Assembly: GCA_028719205.1 (NCBI GenBank)
Contig: JAQUKH010000004.1
Location: 12,436 to 76,435, forward strand
DNA from: a bacterium
GTDB taxonomy: Bacteria > JACRDZ01 > JAQUKH01
Direction of reading: 5' to 3'
DNA length: 64,000 nt
A model generated the notes under the pieces. It had not been told where the DNA came from and ran no database searches. It was given only the letters and a program-made list of their open reading frames with translations. Positions 16,205 through 26,072 of the stretch are shown here, piece after piece. The translations under genes and the position numbers were made by a program. How positions within the stretch are numbered: the first letter of the stretch is position 1; each line of letters starts with the position of its first letter.

Positions 16205-17394
16205 TATATGATCTTTAATTCTTTCGCTACTTTTTCTATCTTTGCGAGAGCAAAATCTATTTGCTTATCAGTATGTGTTGCCATTAAACTTAACCGGATA
16301 ATACACGCCCCCTCTGGAACCGCGGGAGGAACCGCGACATTAACAAAAACGCCTTCATCCTGAAGTATTTTACACATTTTAAAACATGTAATACTATCGC
16401 CGACATATACAGGAATAACCGGAGTTTCGCTTCTCCCGATATTAAAACCCATTCCCTTTATTCCATTTAACATCCTTTTAGTATTTTTCCATAAGTGCTT
16501 GATCCGCTCAGGTTCCCGTTTCATTACTTTTAACGCCGCTTGCACCGAGGCTACATTAGCAGGCGGCATACTGGCGCTGAATATCAATTCTCTGGCATGG
16601 TGTTTTAAATAATGAATGGTATCTTTATCTGAAGCAATAAAGCCCCCTAATGACGCCAGGGATTTACTGAATGTTCCCATAATTAAATATATTTTATCAG
16701 TTAAGTTAAAATGCGCGGCTGTCCCTTCGCCATGTTTACCTAAAACTCCAATTGAATGGGCGTCATCAAGCATTATCGAGGCGTTATACTTCTCTGCCGC
16801 GTCAACTATGCCCGGAAGGTTAACTATATCACCTTCCATGCTGAAAATACCATCGGTAACAATTAACTTACCATTATTAGAAGGAATATTTTTAAAAACA
16901 CGGTCTAGGCTATCCATATCATTATGTTCATATCTTAAAGTTTTCCCGAAACTCAGACGGCAACCATCAACAATACTCGCATGATTATATTTATCAGCGA
17001 TTATATATTCATTCCGCCCGATCAATCCCGCGATAGTGCCAAGATTTACCTGAAATCCGGTTGAAAATAACAACGAATCCTCTTTCCCGACAAAATCAGC
17101 CAGTTCTTCTTCTAATTGGACATGAATATCAAGCGTGCCGTTTAAAAACCTTGATCCTGCGCATCCCGTCCCGTATTTTTTAATAGCGTCAATAGAAGCT
17201 TTTTTAACTTCAGGATGAGTATTAAGCCCGAGGTAACTGTTGGATCCAAACATCAGAATCTTCTTCCCGCCAATTAAAACCTCAGTATCCAGGGCAGACT
17301 GAATCTCACGGAAATAGGGATAAAGCCCCATTGCCTGAACCTTTTTCGCGATCTCAAATTTTCTAACTTTCTCCAATATATAATTATCTTTCAT
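16204..17394 (-). CDS. serine palmitoyltransferase-like alpha-oxoamine synthase
   Basis: 396 residues, PLP-dependent alpha-oxoamine synthase family (SPT, KBL, BioF, HemA). The PLP lysine is K244 in GTFSKSLASLGG. H138 (KYNHASIVDG) would stack on the cofactor, and D210/H213 (LDDAHSIGVLG) contact its ring. The N-terminal AMGLYPYFREI is the form seen in bacterial serine palmitoyltransferases rather than in 2-amino-3-ketobutyrate CoA ligase. SPT condenses serine with acyl-CoA to 3-ketosphinganine, the first step of sphingolipid synthesis. A promoter lies upstream and AAAGGA precedes the ATG. BioF or KBL activity is the main alternative. Confidence 0.85.
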   Translation of the reverse strand: MKDNYILEKVRKFEIAKKVQAMGLYPYFREIQSALDTEVLIGGKKILMFGSNSYLGLNTHPEVKKASIDAIKKYGTGCAGSRFLNGTLDIHVQLEEELADFVGKEDSLLFSTGFQVNLGTIAGLIGRNEYIIADKYNHASIVDGCRLSFGKTLRYEHNDMDSLDRVFKNIPSNNGKLIVTDGIFSMEGDIVNLPGIVDAAEKYNASIMLDDAHSIGVLGKHGEGTAAHFNLTDKIYLIMGTFSKSLASLGGFIASDKDTIHYLKHHARELIFSASMPPANVASVQAALKVMKREPERIKHLWKNTKRMLNGIKGMGFNIGRSETPVIPVYVGDSITCFKMCKILQDEGVFVNVAVPPAVPEGACIIRLSLMATHTDKQIDFALAKIEKVAKELKII

Positions 17395-17418
17395 AAAAAT
17401 CCTTTACAATAAGTTAAG

Positions 17419-17447
17419 ATTCTACAATAAAATCATTTGAAAGTCAA
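17419..17447 (-). promoter_or_regulatory. promoter of the SPT-acyltransferase pair
   Basis: Minus strand TTGACT (17447-17442), 17-base spacer, TAGAAT (17424-17419). It sits in the 68-base gap after ecfT and leaves a short leader with an AAAGGA ribosome site. Confidence 0.72.
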
Positions 17448-17462
17448 ATATTATTAAAATAT

Positions 17463-18176
17463 TTAATAAAATATAAAAAAACAAAGAAAAACCAGGATAA
17501 AGATGAAAATATAATCGGAGTTTTTAAAACCTATTTTCAAATAATATGTCCGTTTTTCCCGGCTTCCAAATGCTCTTGATTCTAACGCTACCGCGAGTTG
17601 ATCGGTATTCCTTATAGCCAAAAGAAATATCGGAACAAGAAGAGGAATATGTTTTTTTGCCTTCTGCCACACATTCCCGCTATCCAGATCTAATCCCCGC
17701 GACTTTTGGGCTTCAATTACAGTCGCGCCTGTTCCGATAAAAGTCGGAACCAACCGCAATGCCGTAGACAGGACAAAACTGACAGAATAAGGAATTCCAA
17801 TCCTTACCAACCCTAAAGATATTTCTTCGATGCTTGTAGTGGAAAGAAAAAATATCCCGGACGCGACCATCCCAATAAGTTTAATGCCCCTTAAAAAACC
17901 AAAAATCACACCTTCCCTGGTAAAGCCGAAAAACCAGGTCCAACTCACTAAAGAAAATACAAAAATACCGGTTAAAATAAACCTTAATTTCAAAATATTA
18001 TTAAACATTCCGGACATTAATCCAAAAACAACCAGAAGAGAAAATATTACCGAAACCTCTAAAATATTATCCGCTTTCAAAAAGAGAATAAAACTAATAA
18101 AAAGAGTTAATAGTTTTGTTCTTGGATCAAGCTTATGTATAATTGTGTCTTTTTCTTCATATAGATAAACATTCAT
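17463..18176 (-). CDS. ecfT: energy-coupling factor transporter transmembrane protein EcfT
   Basis: 237 residues, five or six hydrophobic helices. The N-terminal YEEKDTIIHKLDPRTKLL is the EcfT family start. Two coupling-helix motifs are visible, EAQKSRGLDLD and ALESRAFGSR, whose arginines contact the ATPases. EcfT joins the ATPases to the substrate-binding S subunit in vitamin and metal importers. It overlaps the ATPase gene by 20 bases. Confidence 0.92.
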   Translation of the reverse strand: MNVYLYEEKDTIIHKLDPRTKLLTLFISFILFLKADNILEVSVIFSLLVVFGLMSGMFNNILKLRFILTGIFVFSLVSWTWFFGFTREGVIFGFLRGIKLIGMVASGIFFLSTTSIEEISLGLVRIGIPYSVSFVLSTALRLVPTFIGTGATVIEAQKSRGLDLDSGNVWQKAKKHIPLLVPIFLLAIRNTDQLAVALESRAFGSREKRTYYLKIGFKNSDYIFIFILVFLCFFIFY

Positions 18177-19842
18177 AACAATCCGTAAATTCCTCTACAT
18201 TTAATAATGTCGCGCCTAATTGGTTGCTTAATTTAACAAGCGGCGGCAATTTGACCGATGAGGATCTCAACTTACCTTCCTTCCCTAAAACCTCCCTTGC
18301 CGTCCCATCCTCGATTATTTTGCCGTTTTTCATAATGATCAGGCGGCTGGCGTATTCCGCAGCAACCCAAACCGCGTGAGTTACCATAATTATTGTATAA
18401 CCGCTCCTGTTAAGTTTTTCGATCAGGGACATGATACTTCTTATTTCCAGATAATCCAGGCCCGTTGTCGGTTCATCTAAAATAATTATCTCAGGCCTGC
18501 TTGCAAGTACCGACGCCACAGCCAGCCTCTGCCTTTGTCCCTTAGTCAGGCTGAAAGGATCATAACCGCGATAATTAGAAAGACTAACCGCGGCCAATGA
18601 CTCTTCGACCCTTTCATCGACCTCTTTTTTATTTAATCCTAAAAGGCCCGGGCCAAAACCGACCTCATCTTCAACTGTATGGCAGAAGATCTGATTATCC
18701 GGGTTTTGAAAGACATAACCCACCTTCCTGCCTAATGAGGTAAGTTTTTCTTCCTGAATATTTTTACCGAAAATTTTTATGTTTCCGCCTGCAGGCCTGT
18801 TCAATCCGTTAAAATGTTTAATAAGGCTGGTCTTTCCGCTTCCATTCGCGCCAAGTATCCCGATAAACTCGCCCTGAAAGATCTCAAGATTTATTCCCGA
18901 TAAGATCTCTTTTCCGGATTCATATGAAAAACACAGATCTTCCGCCTCCAGGGCTTTTATGCCAGATTTTCCGGCCGTTTTATCTTTTCCACGGATCTTT
19001 GAATATTTTTCAGTATTTATATTCCCGCGGCTTTTGAAAACACGGCAGACTTCGTTCACATCGGCAAAATCTTTTATTGGAAAATCAAATTTATTATTTA
19101 ACTCGATCAACTGCGGCTGTTTGATCCCGTTTTGAGAAAGTAATTCCGTATTTTTTAAGATATCCCCCGGCACACCGGCAGCTTTTATTTCTCCTTCTCT
19201 TAAAATAATTATTTTATCCGCCTGCAAAATTTCTTCGCTTTCATGTTCCACCAGGCAATAAGTCAGTTTTCTATTCTTGAAATATTTTTTAGCAAAAGAA
19301 AAGATCTCCTCTTTACCCTGCGGATCCAGGTCCGTGGTCGGCTCATCAAGACAAATGGCCTTTGGCTCAAGCGCAAGCACCGACCCGATACATAATCTCT
19401 GTTTTTCACCGCCTGATAAAGTCAGCGGATTTCTTCTTTCAAAACCATTCAGCCCTACAATTTCTAAATTTTTTCTGATGCGGGAATCTATTTCATCCCA
19501 TGATAAACCGAGATTTTCCGGCCCAAATGCTATTTCCAGATTTACTCGGGTGGAAAAGATTTGTGTTTCAAAGTCCTGGAATACCAGGCCCGCGAGAGAT
19601 GAAAGCTCTCTTACAGATGAATCCTGTGTATTTTTCCCATCTATAAAAACCTCTCCTTCGAATTTTCCTTTGATAAGATGAGGAATTACACCGTTAAATG
19701 TTTTTAATAAAGTGGATTTACCGGCACCGTCCTGGCCCATAATTACCACAAATTCACCGGGCAAGATCTCAAGTGAAATGTTTTTTAGTGTTTTATCGGG
19801 ATTGGATGAATAGGAAAAAGATAGGTTCTTTACAGTTATCAC
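18157..19842 (-). CDS. ECF transporter ATPase, two ATP-binding domains fused
   Basis: 561 residues with two ABC ATPase domains in tandem, equivalent to EcfA1 plus EcfA2. Domain 1 (about 1-245): Walker A MGQDGAGKST, signature LSGGEKQR, Walker B AICLDEP, H-loop VEHES. Domain 2 (about 295-530): Walker A GANGSGKTS, Q-loop VFQNPDNQ, signature LTKGQRQR, Walker B IIILDEP, H-loop VTHA. The family usually has two separate genes, though fused forms are known. The second signature is slightly altered (LTKGQ). It lies between ecfT and the S component in one tight operon. Confidence 0.93.
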   Translation of the reverse strand: MITVKNLSFSYSSNPDKTLKNISLEILPGEFVVIMGQDGAGKSTLLKTFNGVIPHLIKGKFEGEVFIDGKNTQDSSVRELSSLAGLVFQDFETQIFSTRVNLEIAFGPENLGLSWDEIDSRIRKNLEIVGLNGFERRNPLTLSGGEKQRLCIGSVLALEPKAICLDEPTTDLDPQGKEEIFSFAKKYFKNRKLTYCLVEHESEEILQADKIIILREGEIKAAGVPGDILKNTELLSQNGIKQPQLIELNNKFDFPIKDFADVNEVCRVFKSRGNINTEKYSKIRGKDKTAGKSGIKALEAEDLCFSYESGKEILSGINLEIFQGEFIGILGANGSGKTSLIKHFNGLNRPAGGNIKIFGKNIQEEKLTSLGRKVGYVFQNPDNQIFCHTVEDEVGFGPGLLGLNKKEVDERVEESLAAVSLSNYRGYDPFSLTKGQRQRLAVASVLASRPEIIILDEPTTGLDYLEIRSIMSLIEKLNRSGYTIIMVTHAVWVAAEYASRLIIMKNGKIIEDGTAREVLGKEGKLRSSSVKLPPLVKLSNQLGATLLNVEEFTDCYECLSI

Positions 19843-19850
19843 TTATACCT

Positions 19851-20597
19851 CTACAACAATAAACATCCAACTAGGAATATAATAATAAAAGGAGAGACAG
19901 CCTGAACCACCATTGATCCCGCCTGGCCGGTAACCAATACCCCGATACCCAAACCTGCCAACCCTCCGATCCAAACTAAAATACTGCCGAGTTGTTTAAG
20001 AAGATTGGTTTCATTTTTTTCTTCAACAATATCTGTCCAAAGCAAACCCCATTTTTTAACGCGTGGATATAAAAAACGAAGGAGGAACGGCCCTAATACC
20101 GCCGCGGCTAAAAAATCATTCACGGTTATTATTAATCCAATTGTCGCGAACGGTAAAATTTTCAGGATCTCGAGTCCCCAGGCTATAATAAGCGCGCATG
20201 CAACCGCAGAAATAAGACAGATCAGTTCAAATTCGATTATCTGTCTTAAAGAACCCATATCAGGCTCTTCTTTACTTGATAAAAATCCCATCTTCCCCCA
20301 TAATTTATACGGAAGGAACGCGAAAAAAAAATTCCCGGCAAAACCAAATAAACTTCCGGCGCTTAAAGTTCCGAAAAAATCACCGATCAGATTTCCGAAT
20401 GCCGCCCCCCAGGCGGCAGCCGGCCCGAAAAGGATCCCAAAAACAACAGGAATAACATTTGCGGGACGAACCTCAGTAAATCCGGGAATAATAGGAATTC
20501 CCTTAAAAGGAATTAAAACTGAGGCAAAAATAGCCGCTGTCAATGCCGAAAGAACTATCATCCTGGTATTTTTCCACATTGTATAAACTTCGCGCAT
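19851..20597 (-). CDS. ECF transporter substrate-binding (S) component, substrate unknown
   Basis: 248 residues, hydrophobic, with about six or more membrane segments and a motif VRPANVIPVVFGILFGPAAA typical of S-component membrane proteins (alanine/glycine-rich, acidic loop GNLIGDFFGTLSAGS). It should sit in the cytoplasmic membrane and bind a small micronutrient. The sequence does not let me assign the vitamin or metal; no riboswitch is visible upstream. It has a good AGGAG site before ATG 20597 and lies 8 bases ahead of the ATPase gene. A C-terminal extension of two or three extra hydrophobic helices follows the usual core. Confidence 0.82.
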   Translation of the reverse strand: MREVYTMWKNTRMIVLSALTAAIFASVLIPFKGIPIIPGFTEVRPANVIPVVFGILFGPAAAWGAAFGNLIGDFFGTLSAGSLFGFAGNFFFAFLPYKLWGKMGFLSSKEEPDMGSLRQIIEFELICLISAVACALIIAWGLEILKILPFATIGLIITVNDFLAAAVLGPFLLRFLYPRVKKWGLLWTDIVEEKNETNLLKQLGSILVWIGGLAGLGIGVLVTGQAGSMVVQAVSPFIIIFLVGCLLL

Positions 20598-20615
20598 AGA
20601 AATCTCCTATGGATT

Positions 20616-21170
20616 TTATTTGATATTTTCCAGATACTGTTTCAACAAAACATCAGGAAAAACCTTTTCAATACTCGTATTAAAAGTAAAAGCCGAAACG
20701 ATCCACACATTTTGAGAGGTATAGTAGCAGTCAATACCGCAAAAAACAGGCCCTTTCGCGAATTGAAGGATTATATAGATTTTTTTATAAAAAGAAGTTA
20801 CTTTCATAACACTTACAAAACTATGCCGCAGTATCTTGCCATAATATCTTTCAACATTACGCAGCCGCTCTAATTCTTTGGCGGAACTCTCATCTCCTTC
20901 TAACGGGCTTCCTTTTAATATAGATTTCACAAAAGCCTCCGCCCCCTGTTCACGATAAAGCTGAAAACTATCAGACACTATAGATGGAACTAATGAATAA
21001 TCTTCCTGGACAACCGAAGCCGCTTCCTCTTTTTTCACTTCCACCTTCGTTGATTCTTGACTTATGACTTCCACTGCGGCGGGCAGGCGTGACGTGTCAC
21101 TTGAAACCTCCTCGGCACTGGTTAATCCTGATAATAATAAGATAAAAATTACAGGATATAAATATTTCAT
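20616..21170 (-). CDS. secreted protein of unknown function
   Basis: 184 residues. A signal peptide (MKYLYPVIFILLLSGLTSA) is followed by a low-complexity Ser/Val/Glu-rich linker (about 20-60), then a compact domain ending FAKGPVFCGIDCYYTSQNVW and FNTSIEKVFP. The domain has the look of an NTF2/DUF4864-like fold, which I cannot confirm. Its ATG overlaps the stop of the 1612-residue gene (ATGA), so the two are translated together. Confidence 0.7.
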   Translation of the reverse strand: MKYLYPVIFILLLSGLTSAEEVSSDTSRLPAAVEVISQESTKVEVKKEEAASVVQEDYSLVPSIVSDSFQLYREQGAEAFVKSILKGSPLEGDESSAKELERLRNVERYYGKILRHSFVSVMKVTSFYKKIYIILQFAKGPVFCGIDCYYTSQNVWIVSAFTFNTSIEKVFPDVLLKQYLENIK

Positions 21171-24100
21171 TGCATCTCCTTCCCTCTTAACTGTTTATAA
21201 CTATTCAGCAATTCCCAGCTGATCTCCATTCCAAACAATCTTACATTCTTATTAATGAACAAAACGCATTTTTTAGTAAATTCATTTAATTCTTTTGTAT
21301 TACCAACTTTTTTCTGGTAGGAAATGATCCCTTTTAACGCGGATAAGCGGATCTTCTCCTTTGTAATTTCATAAGCGTCCCGGACAAGGGCAAAATGATT
21401 CGCGGACAATTCAAGTTCAGTTCCTACCTTAATACAGCTATGAAAAATAAATTCCAGCCTTTTTAATAAATGGTTAGATTCCGAAAGGATATTTCCGGTG
21501 CCCTTTCGAAATAAATTAATACTGGTTATCCTTTTCAGATAACTATTTACTATATCATCTTTTATTTCTTCTTTAATTTTAAGAAATTCATCTTTAAGCT
21601 GCCCCTGATAATCGTATGTGCTGTATTCACATTGTTTGATCTTTAGCGTCTCTTTTATGAAATAATTCTCAAGCGCGCGCAGGTTTTTGATACGCTTTAT
21701 TTTAATGAGCATTTCTCTGATATCCACTACCGGATAGAATGAGATCTTAACCGCGCCGTTAACAAAACCATATTTAAATCTTATTCCCTGAGATACTTTT
21801 CCCTTTAATATTTTTGCTATTAAACTGTTATTAATGATCTCAGAGTAGGAAATTTCCTGCATAGCTTTATTTATAAAATCATAATGGCAGTCAACCTGCT
21901 TACTCAACCCGAAAAAGCTGATATAAGGTGATTTTTTTCTCTGCGCGACTTTCTTTCTATAGTCGATCGCTTTTAAGGCAAAAATGATAATTTTCAACTG
22001 CGTTTCCGGGTTCAAGGTCCTGGTTGAGCGTTCCAATAACCAAAATTTTGATTTTTCTTTTCTATCAATAAACGCGTACAAAAGATATTTCCGCGCCTCA
22101 TCAGGCATTTTTTTAAATTCATTATAAATACCGATAGCATTCTGCATCTGTTTTGTAAAAGAATTTATTCCAATACTATGAAATGACTGTTTATACAGCA
22201 AAAATTTTAAAAACGATAACATCTGTTTATCAAACTCGGGCATTCCGTTTTCATTAAAAGAAAGTTCACCCTTAAACTTCCTGTGAAATTCCAGAACAAT
22301 ATCATGAAATATATTATATGAACCTCTGAAAGCGAATAACCGTTCTAAAACATAGGCCTCTCTTCCGAAAAACTCGATTTCATTATCATCCGCGTTCTTA
22401 ATTTCACCGTTAGCATCCTCTTCCTCGTATAGCCCGGGTTTATTTATTACCGTAAAAGCTCTCCTGCCTTTATCAAAAATATAATCCATTAAAATTCCTA
22501 AGGTCGTCTTTTCTTTTTTAATAATAGAAATACCCTTTCTGTAATAAGAAAAAAATCTTTCCATCAGGTCATAGGTCATAAGCCCTTCACTTACTGAAGA
22601 TGCTATTAAAATACATAATATTGTATTGGCTGTAAAAAGATTTTCCGCGCCGATCTTTTCTATTACAGCCCCCATAGCCTCCTTATCTTTTGGAGAAAAA
22701 AGTTCTTCCAGCGATTCCAAAGGATATTCACCTTTAATGATCTGCCCCAATTTTCCCATCTGTCCTATAAAAAACAGGGCCAGTTTTTCGGTATTTTTAT
22801 CTACAAGATTTTCCAGTATTTTTTCTCTTTTTAGAGCCTCTACCCCTGCTTCAGGGTATACAACAAAATCAATTTGCTTATGATATTTTTTGAATAAAGA
22901 CGGAACCTTGCCGATGTTAAAGAACAGGATACTGACGATCATTGCCCTTTTGACTTCAGGATACATAGCCAATCTGTCATAAATATCCTCAAGCTGTGTA
23001 AGTTGCTTTTCAGAAACCTCAATACTGATAGGTGTTTTTTCGCCAAAATCATCCTGGGCGATGCGGTTAAATACAGTCTTATCCTGAAAATCACTTTTTG
23101 TTTTTGTATCTATAGCCTGAAATTTTTTTGCTATCCTTATTATATATTCATTTACCGTTTCAATATGCTCCTTGCGCACGCTTTTGATGTTCCTGAGCTC
23201 CAGAAATTCATTCAAGACTATTTCCAGAACCTTCGGGCAGAATTTTGACATTAAAGAAATATTAGACCCGATCTCTTTCGGGCTGAATATTTCATGAATA
23301 AATAATTTTCTGATATCCTCTATTACCTCTTCAATTAATTGAACCTTTTTTTCTAAATTCAGGATCTTCTGCGAGTCGGATCTATCATTATTTAACAGCC
23401 TGATCTCCTCCCTGTAAGCAAGCGGATATTTCTGGATGACACTCGCGCAATTTTCAAGTTTTAATAAATAATTTATATTCCTGAAACTTACCTCTTTATT
23501 TTTGAAAATTTCCATCAAGTTTCTCATTTCGTCAATACTCTTAAAAATATTGCTGTACCTGAATTCAAGATAATCTGTTTTTTCATTCAATCTAAGCTCT
23601 AATCCCGTATCAAAAATAATTACATCCTCTCTTGCCAGAAGTTTTGTTTTAACTCCTTCTAAAAAAGAAAAATCCAGATCCTCTATTTTTATTAAATCCA
23701 GATTATCCTCTATCTCCTTGATCTTTTGTTTATTTTCCTTGATATTTTCACTAAGAAACATCGGATTAAAATCGATAAAGTTATTTTTTGCCGCATGGCA
23801 GGCGATCCATAGGAGTTTAAAACCGGAACGCGCGGAGAGAAACGGGAAAATACGGCCTGTCCCGTGAAGTTCAACTTTTTCAAACAAACTTCTGTAAAAG
23901 AACGGCCTGTCAAAACTTATCTCGCTGTAATATTTATCTCTGAATTCCCTGGCAATCTTTATCAACTCCCGCGTCTCATGGTATTCATGTATCATTTCAC
24001 GGTCATAACCCGCGATCGCCTCGATCTCGAAATCTGTTTTCTCCTCTAATTCCTTCATGAGAATAGGATCCATCCTTAAGATCTCATAGATCCGAAGCAG

Positions 24101-26005
24101 CCTTCTTAAGGCCATCCAGAAGGTCCCGCCCATATTGGTTACCTTTTCTTCCATTATAGATTCCCAGGTTATTCCCGGATTATAAATAACATCACTTGCT
24201 TCTCTCCTGAGCTTGGAAAACCTCTCAACCATTTTCGCGGGCATTAATCCGCCGACACCGGCGGCAAATTCAGCTATACTTTTTAAATAATCTCTTTTTA
24301 TCAATTCAAATACCTGTTTGGACGGAATAAAATAATTTTCCATTATAAAATAATATTCTTCCATGATCCTTCTGAAAATGATCATTTCTTTATCATTTGA
24401 TATCTTTCTTTTATCCAGTATTTTTTTAAGATATTTGACGGATTCCAGTGATACAGATTTTTTAATATCCGGCAGGATCCTTTTTTCAACTATATCCAAT
24501 AACAACGTAAGCTGTCGTGTCGAAAATTCTTTTCCTACCATCAAAACCTTGTCCGTGATCGGATTCAGCGCGGTTCCCTGAAGTTTTCCGGAAACAACCC
24601 CTGACATAGCGCTGTGCCCTGTAATAATAAGTATTATCTCTTCTATTTCTTCCTTCGTAAAATTAAAAAGAGTAAGTATCCCCAGGTTATCTAAAAGCGG
24701 ATTTTTCAGGCTTTGGTATTTTACCGGGTCTATGACACGTTCTATTTGCTTTATCTGATCCATTTTCTCGATCAGGGAAACAATTGAATAATAAAATCTT
24801 TCTTTTTTATCCCTCATATCAGTGCATATGATCTCCAGTTCATCTCGCTGGATCTTTGTAGGGCCTTTCAAATACCCGTTATCCTTCCCCTCAATCAGGT
24901 CTTTAAGGATCATTAAAACATTTTTCAGATAAGTAAATGAATTTTTATAATTTGATACAAGCGTAAAAGGAACTCCCGGAAGATTTAAATCAAATAATCT
25001 TTCCGCGATTGCCGGTACATCCAATTTGCTTTCCACCCGTTCCCCGAAAAAAACCTGAAAATTTAAATGATCTTTTTTGACCTCTTCGTTTATTTTTTGA
25101 ATTCTGCCGGAAACAGATGAGATCTCGATCTTTTTAAAAAACGGCTGGACTAACTGCCACCAGCCAAATTCTTTTATACAATTATAAAAATTTTTTAGTT
25201 TTTTCGTGTTAAAATTTTGTTTATCAACACTGACTGTAATTATCTTGCCTTCCGGTTTAAGAAAATGATACAGTTTATAAAATATGTTTTTTATCAGATA
25301 CTCTTCTTTTTCCGGCCTGTCCGAATCTTCAGCCGTCGAATTTTTCCCGTTTGACGGCGGTACCCAATCCTTAAAAAGAGTAAAAATAGCACGGTCGGTA
25401 AAATAGAACAGGTCCATTCTATTTTCAGGAGAAATGCTTTCGTGGAGATTAACGCTGATAAATCTGATATGGGGGTAAAGATGGTTTAATACCTGTATAA
25501 GCAGGCTGTCCTGTTCTTCCAATGTACCTATCTGGATCAGTTTTTCCTGTTTTGGAAAATATTTCTTTATAACCTCAACGAGGATCTCTTTTTCATAGCG
25601 GACATCTTTAACGAGATCAGCCGCCAGATATCCGGGAATAATATAATAAATTTTATTATCCTGAGAGACAACCTTTAAGAGGGTTTTCCTTAAGACTTCA
25701 TTTTTTTCTCTTGCGGAGATGTTTGGATTATCAATATTTATGAAAATATTATATTCAGATTCGTTAATTTCGCCTAATACCCCGAACTCTGTTCCTCCAC
25801 CCCAAGGGTCCCTGCCAAACTTATTTTGAAGCAAAAAATCAAGGTCCGTGTATATTTTTTTAAGAACGCAGTACGGATTAGATCTCGAAACCACTGCTCC
25901 ATAAGGCACATATGATTCATCTATCTTAAACTTTTTAAAATCCTTCCTGAGAATAACTTCTATATGTTCCTTATTAACTCCGGTTCCACATGCAGTTTTT
26001 GTCAT
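21167..26005 (-). CDS. 1612-residue protein of unknown function
   Basis: I do not recognise this protein. It is very long, charged, mostly helical by composition, rich in Lys, Glu and Ile, and has no signal peptide or membrane segment, so it should be cytoplasmic. Two weak resemblances are visible. Residues about 150-270 look like a degenerate Rossmann methyltransferase (KLIQIGTLEEQD at the motif-I place; FYKLYHFLKPEGKIITVS like the conserved 'LKPGG.I' strand). Residues about 1015-1075 look like an HD domain whose His-Asp is lost (VSILFFNIGKVPSLF in place of HDIGK, then YPEAGVEAL). The gene has its own promoter, no ribosome site, and leads an operon with the secreted protein and ECF transporter. 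Confidence 0.75.
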   Translation of the reverse strand: MTKTACGTGVNKEHIEVILRKDFKKFKIDESYVPYGAVVSRSNPYCVLKKIYTDLDFLLQNKFGRDPWGGGTEFGVLGEINESEYNIFINIDNPNISAREKNEVLRKTLLKVVSQDNKIYYIIPGYLAADLVKDVRYEKEILVEVIKKYFPKQEKLIQIGTLEEQDSLLIQVLNHLYPHIRFISVNLHESISPENRMDLFYFTDRAIFTLFKDWVPPSNGKNSTAEDSDRPEKEEYLIKNIFYKLYHFLKPEGKIITVSVDKQNFNTKKLKNFYNCIKEFGWWQLVQPFFKKIEISSVSGRIQKINEEVKKDHLNFQVFFGERVESKLDVPAIAERLFDLNLPGVPFTLVSNYKNSFTYLKNVLMILKDLIEGKDNGYLKGPTKIQRDELEIICTDMRDKKERFYYSIVSLIEKMDQIKQIERVIDPVKYQSLKNPLLDNLGILTLFNFTKEEIEEIILIITGHSAMSGVVSGKLQGTALNPITDKVLMVGKEFSTRQLTLLLDIVEKRILPDIKKSVSLESVKYLKKILDKRKISNDKEMIIFRRIMEEYYFIMENYFIPSKQVFELIKRDYLKSIAEFAAGVGGLMPAKMVERFSKLRREASDVIYNPGITWESIMEEKVTNMGGTFWMALRRLLRIYEILRMDPILMKELEEKTDFEIEAIAGYDREMIHEYHETRELIKIAREFRDKYYSEISFDRPFFYRSLFEKVELHGTGRIFPFLSARSGFKLLWIACHAAKNNFIDFNPMFLSENIKENKQKIKEIEDNLDLIKIEDLDFSFLEGVKTKLLAREDVIIFDTGLELRLNEKTDYLEFRYSNIFKSIDEMRNLMEIFKNKEVSFRNINYLLKLENCASVIQKYPLAYREEIRLLNNDRSDSQKILNLEKKVQLIEEVIEDIRKLFIHEIFSPKEIGSNISLMSKFCPKVLEIVLNEFLELRNIKSVRKEHIETVNEYIIRIAKKFQAIDTKTKSDFQDKTVFNRIAQDDFGEKTPISIEVSEKQLTQLEDIYDRLAMYPEVKRAMIVSILFFNIGKVPSLFKKYHKQIDFVVYPEAGVEALKREKILENLVDKNTEKLALFFIGQMGKLGQIIKGEYPLESLEELFSPKDKEAMGAVIEKIGAENLFTANTILCILIASSVSEGLMTYDLMERFFSYYRKGISIIKKEKTTLGILMDYIFDKGRRAFTVINKPGLYEEEDANGEIKNADDNEIEFFGREAYVLERLFAFRGSYNIFHDIVLEFHRKFKGELSFNENGMPEFDKQMLSFLKFLLYKQSFHSIGINSFTKQMQNAIGIYNEFKKMPDEARKYLLYAFIDRKEKSKFWLLERSTRTLNPETQLKIIIFALKAIDYRKKVAQRKKSPYISFFGLSKQVDCHYDFINKAMQEISYSEIINNSLIAKILKGKVSQGIRFKYGFVNGAVKISFYPVVDIREMLIKIKRIKNLRALENYFIKETLKIKQCEYSTYDYQGQLKDEFLKIKEEIKDDIVNSYLKRITSINLFRKGTGNILSESNHLLKRLEFIFHSCIKVGTELELSANHFALVRDAYEITKEKIRLSALKGIISYQKKVGNTKELNEFTKKCVLFINKNVRLFGMEISWELLNSYKQLRGKEMQ

Positions 26006-26017
26006 AATAATCTAACT

Positions 26018-26045
26018 ATAATACTACTTTTATCGTTTTTGGCAA
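26018..26045 (-). promoter_or_regulatory. promoter of the 1612-residue protein/ECF operon
   Basis: Minus strand TTGCCA (26045-26040), 16-base spacer, TATTAT (26023-26018), then 12 bases to the ATG. The leader would be about 5 bases with no ribosome site. Confidence 0.5.
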
Positions 26046-26072
26046 GAAAAAAATAGGCTGGTTTGTTAAACT

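Noticed and set aside
20598-20615. Riboswitch ahead of the ECF S component
   Set aside because: Only 18 bases separate it from the upstream gene, too short for any known vitamin riboswitch.
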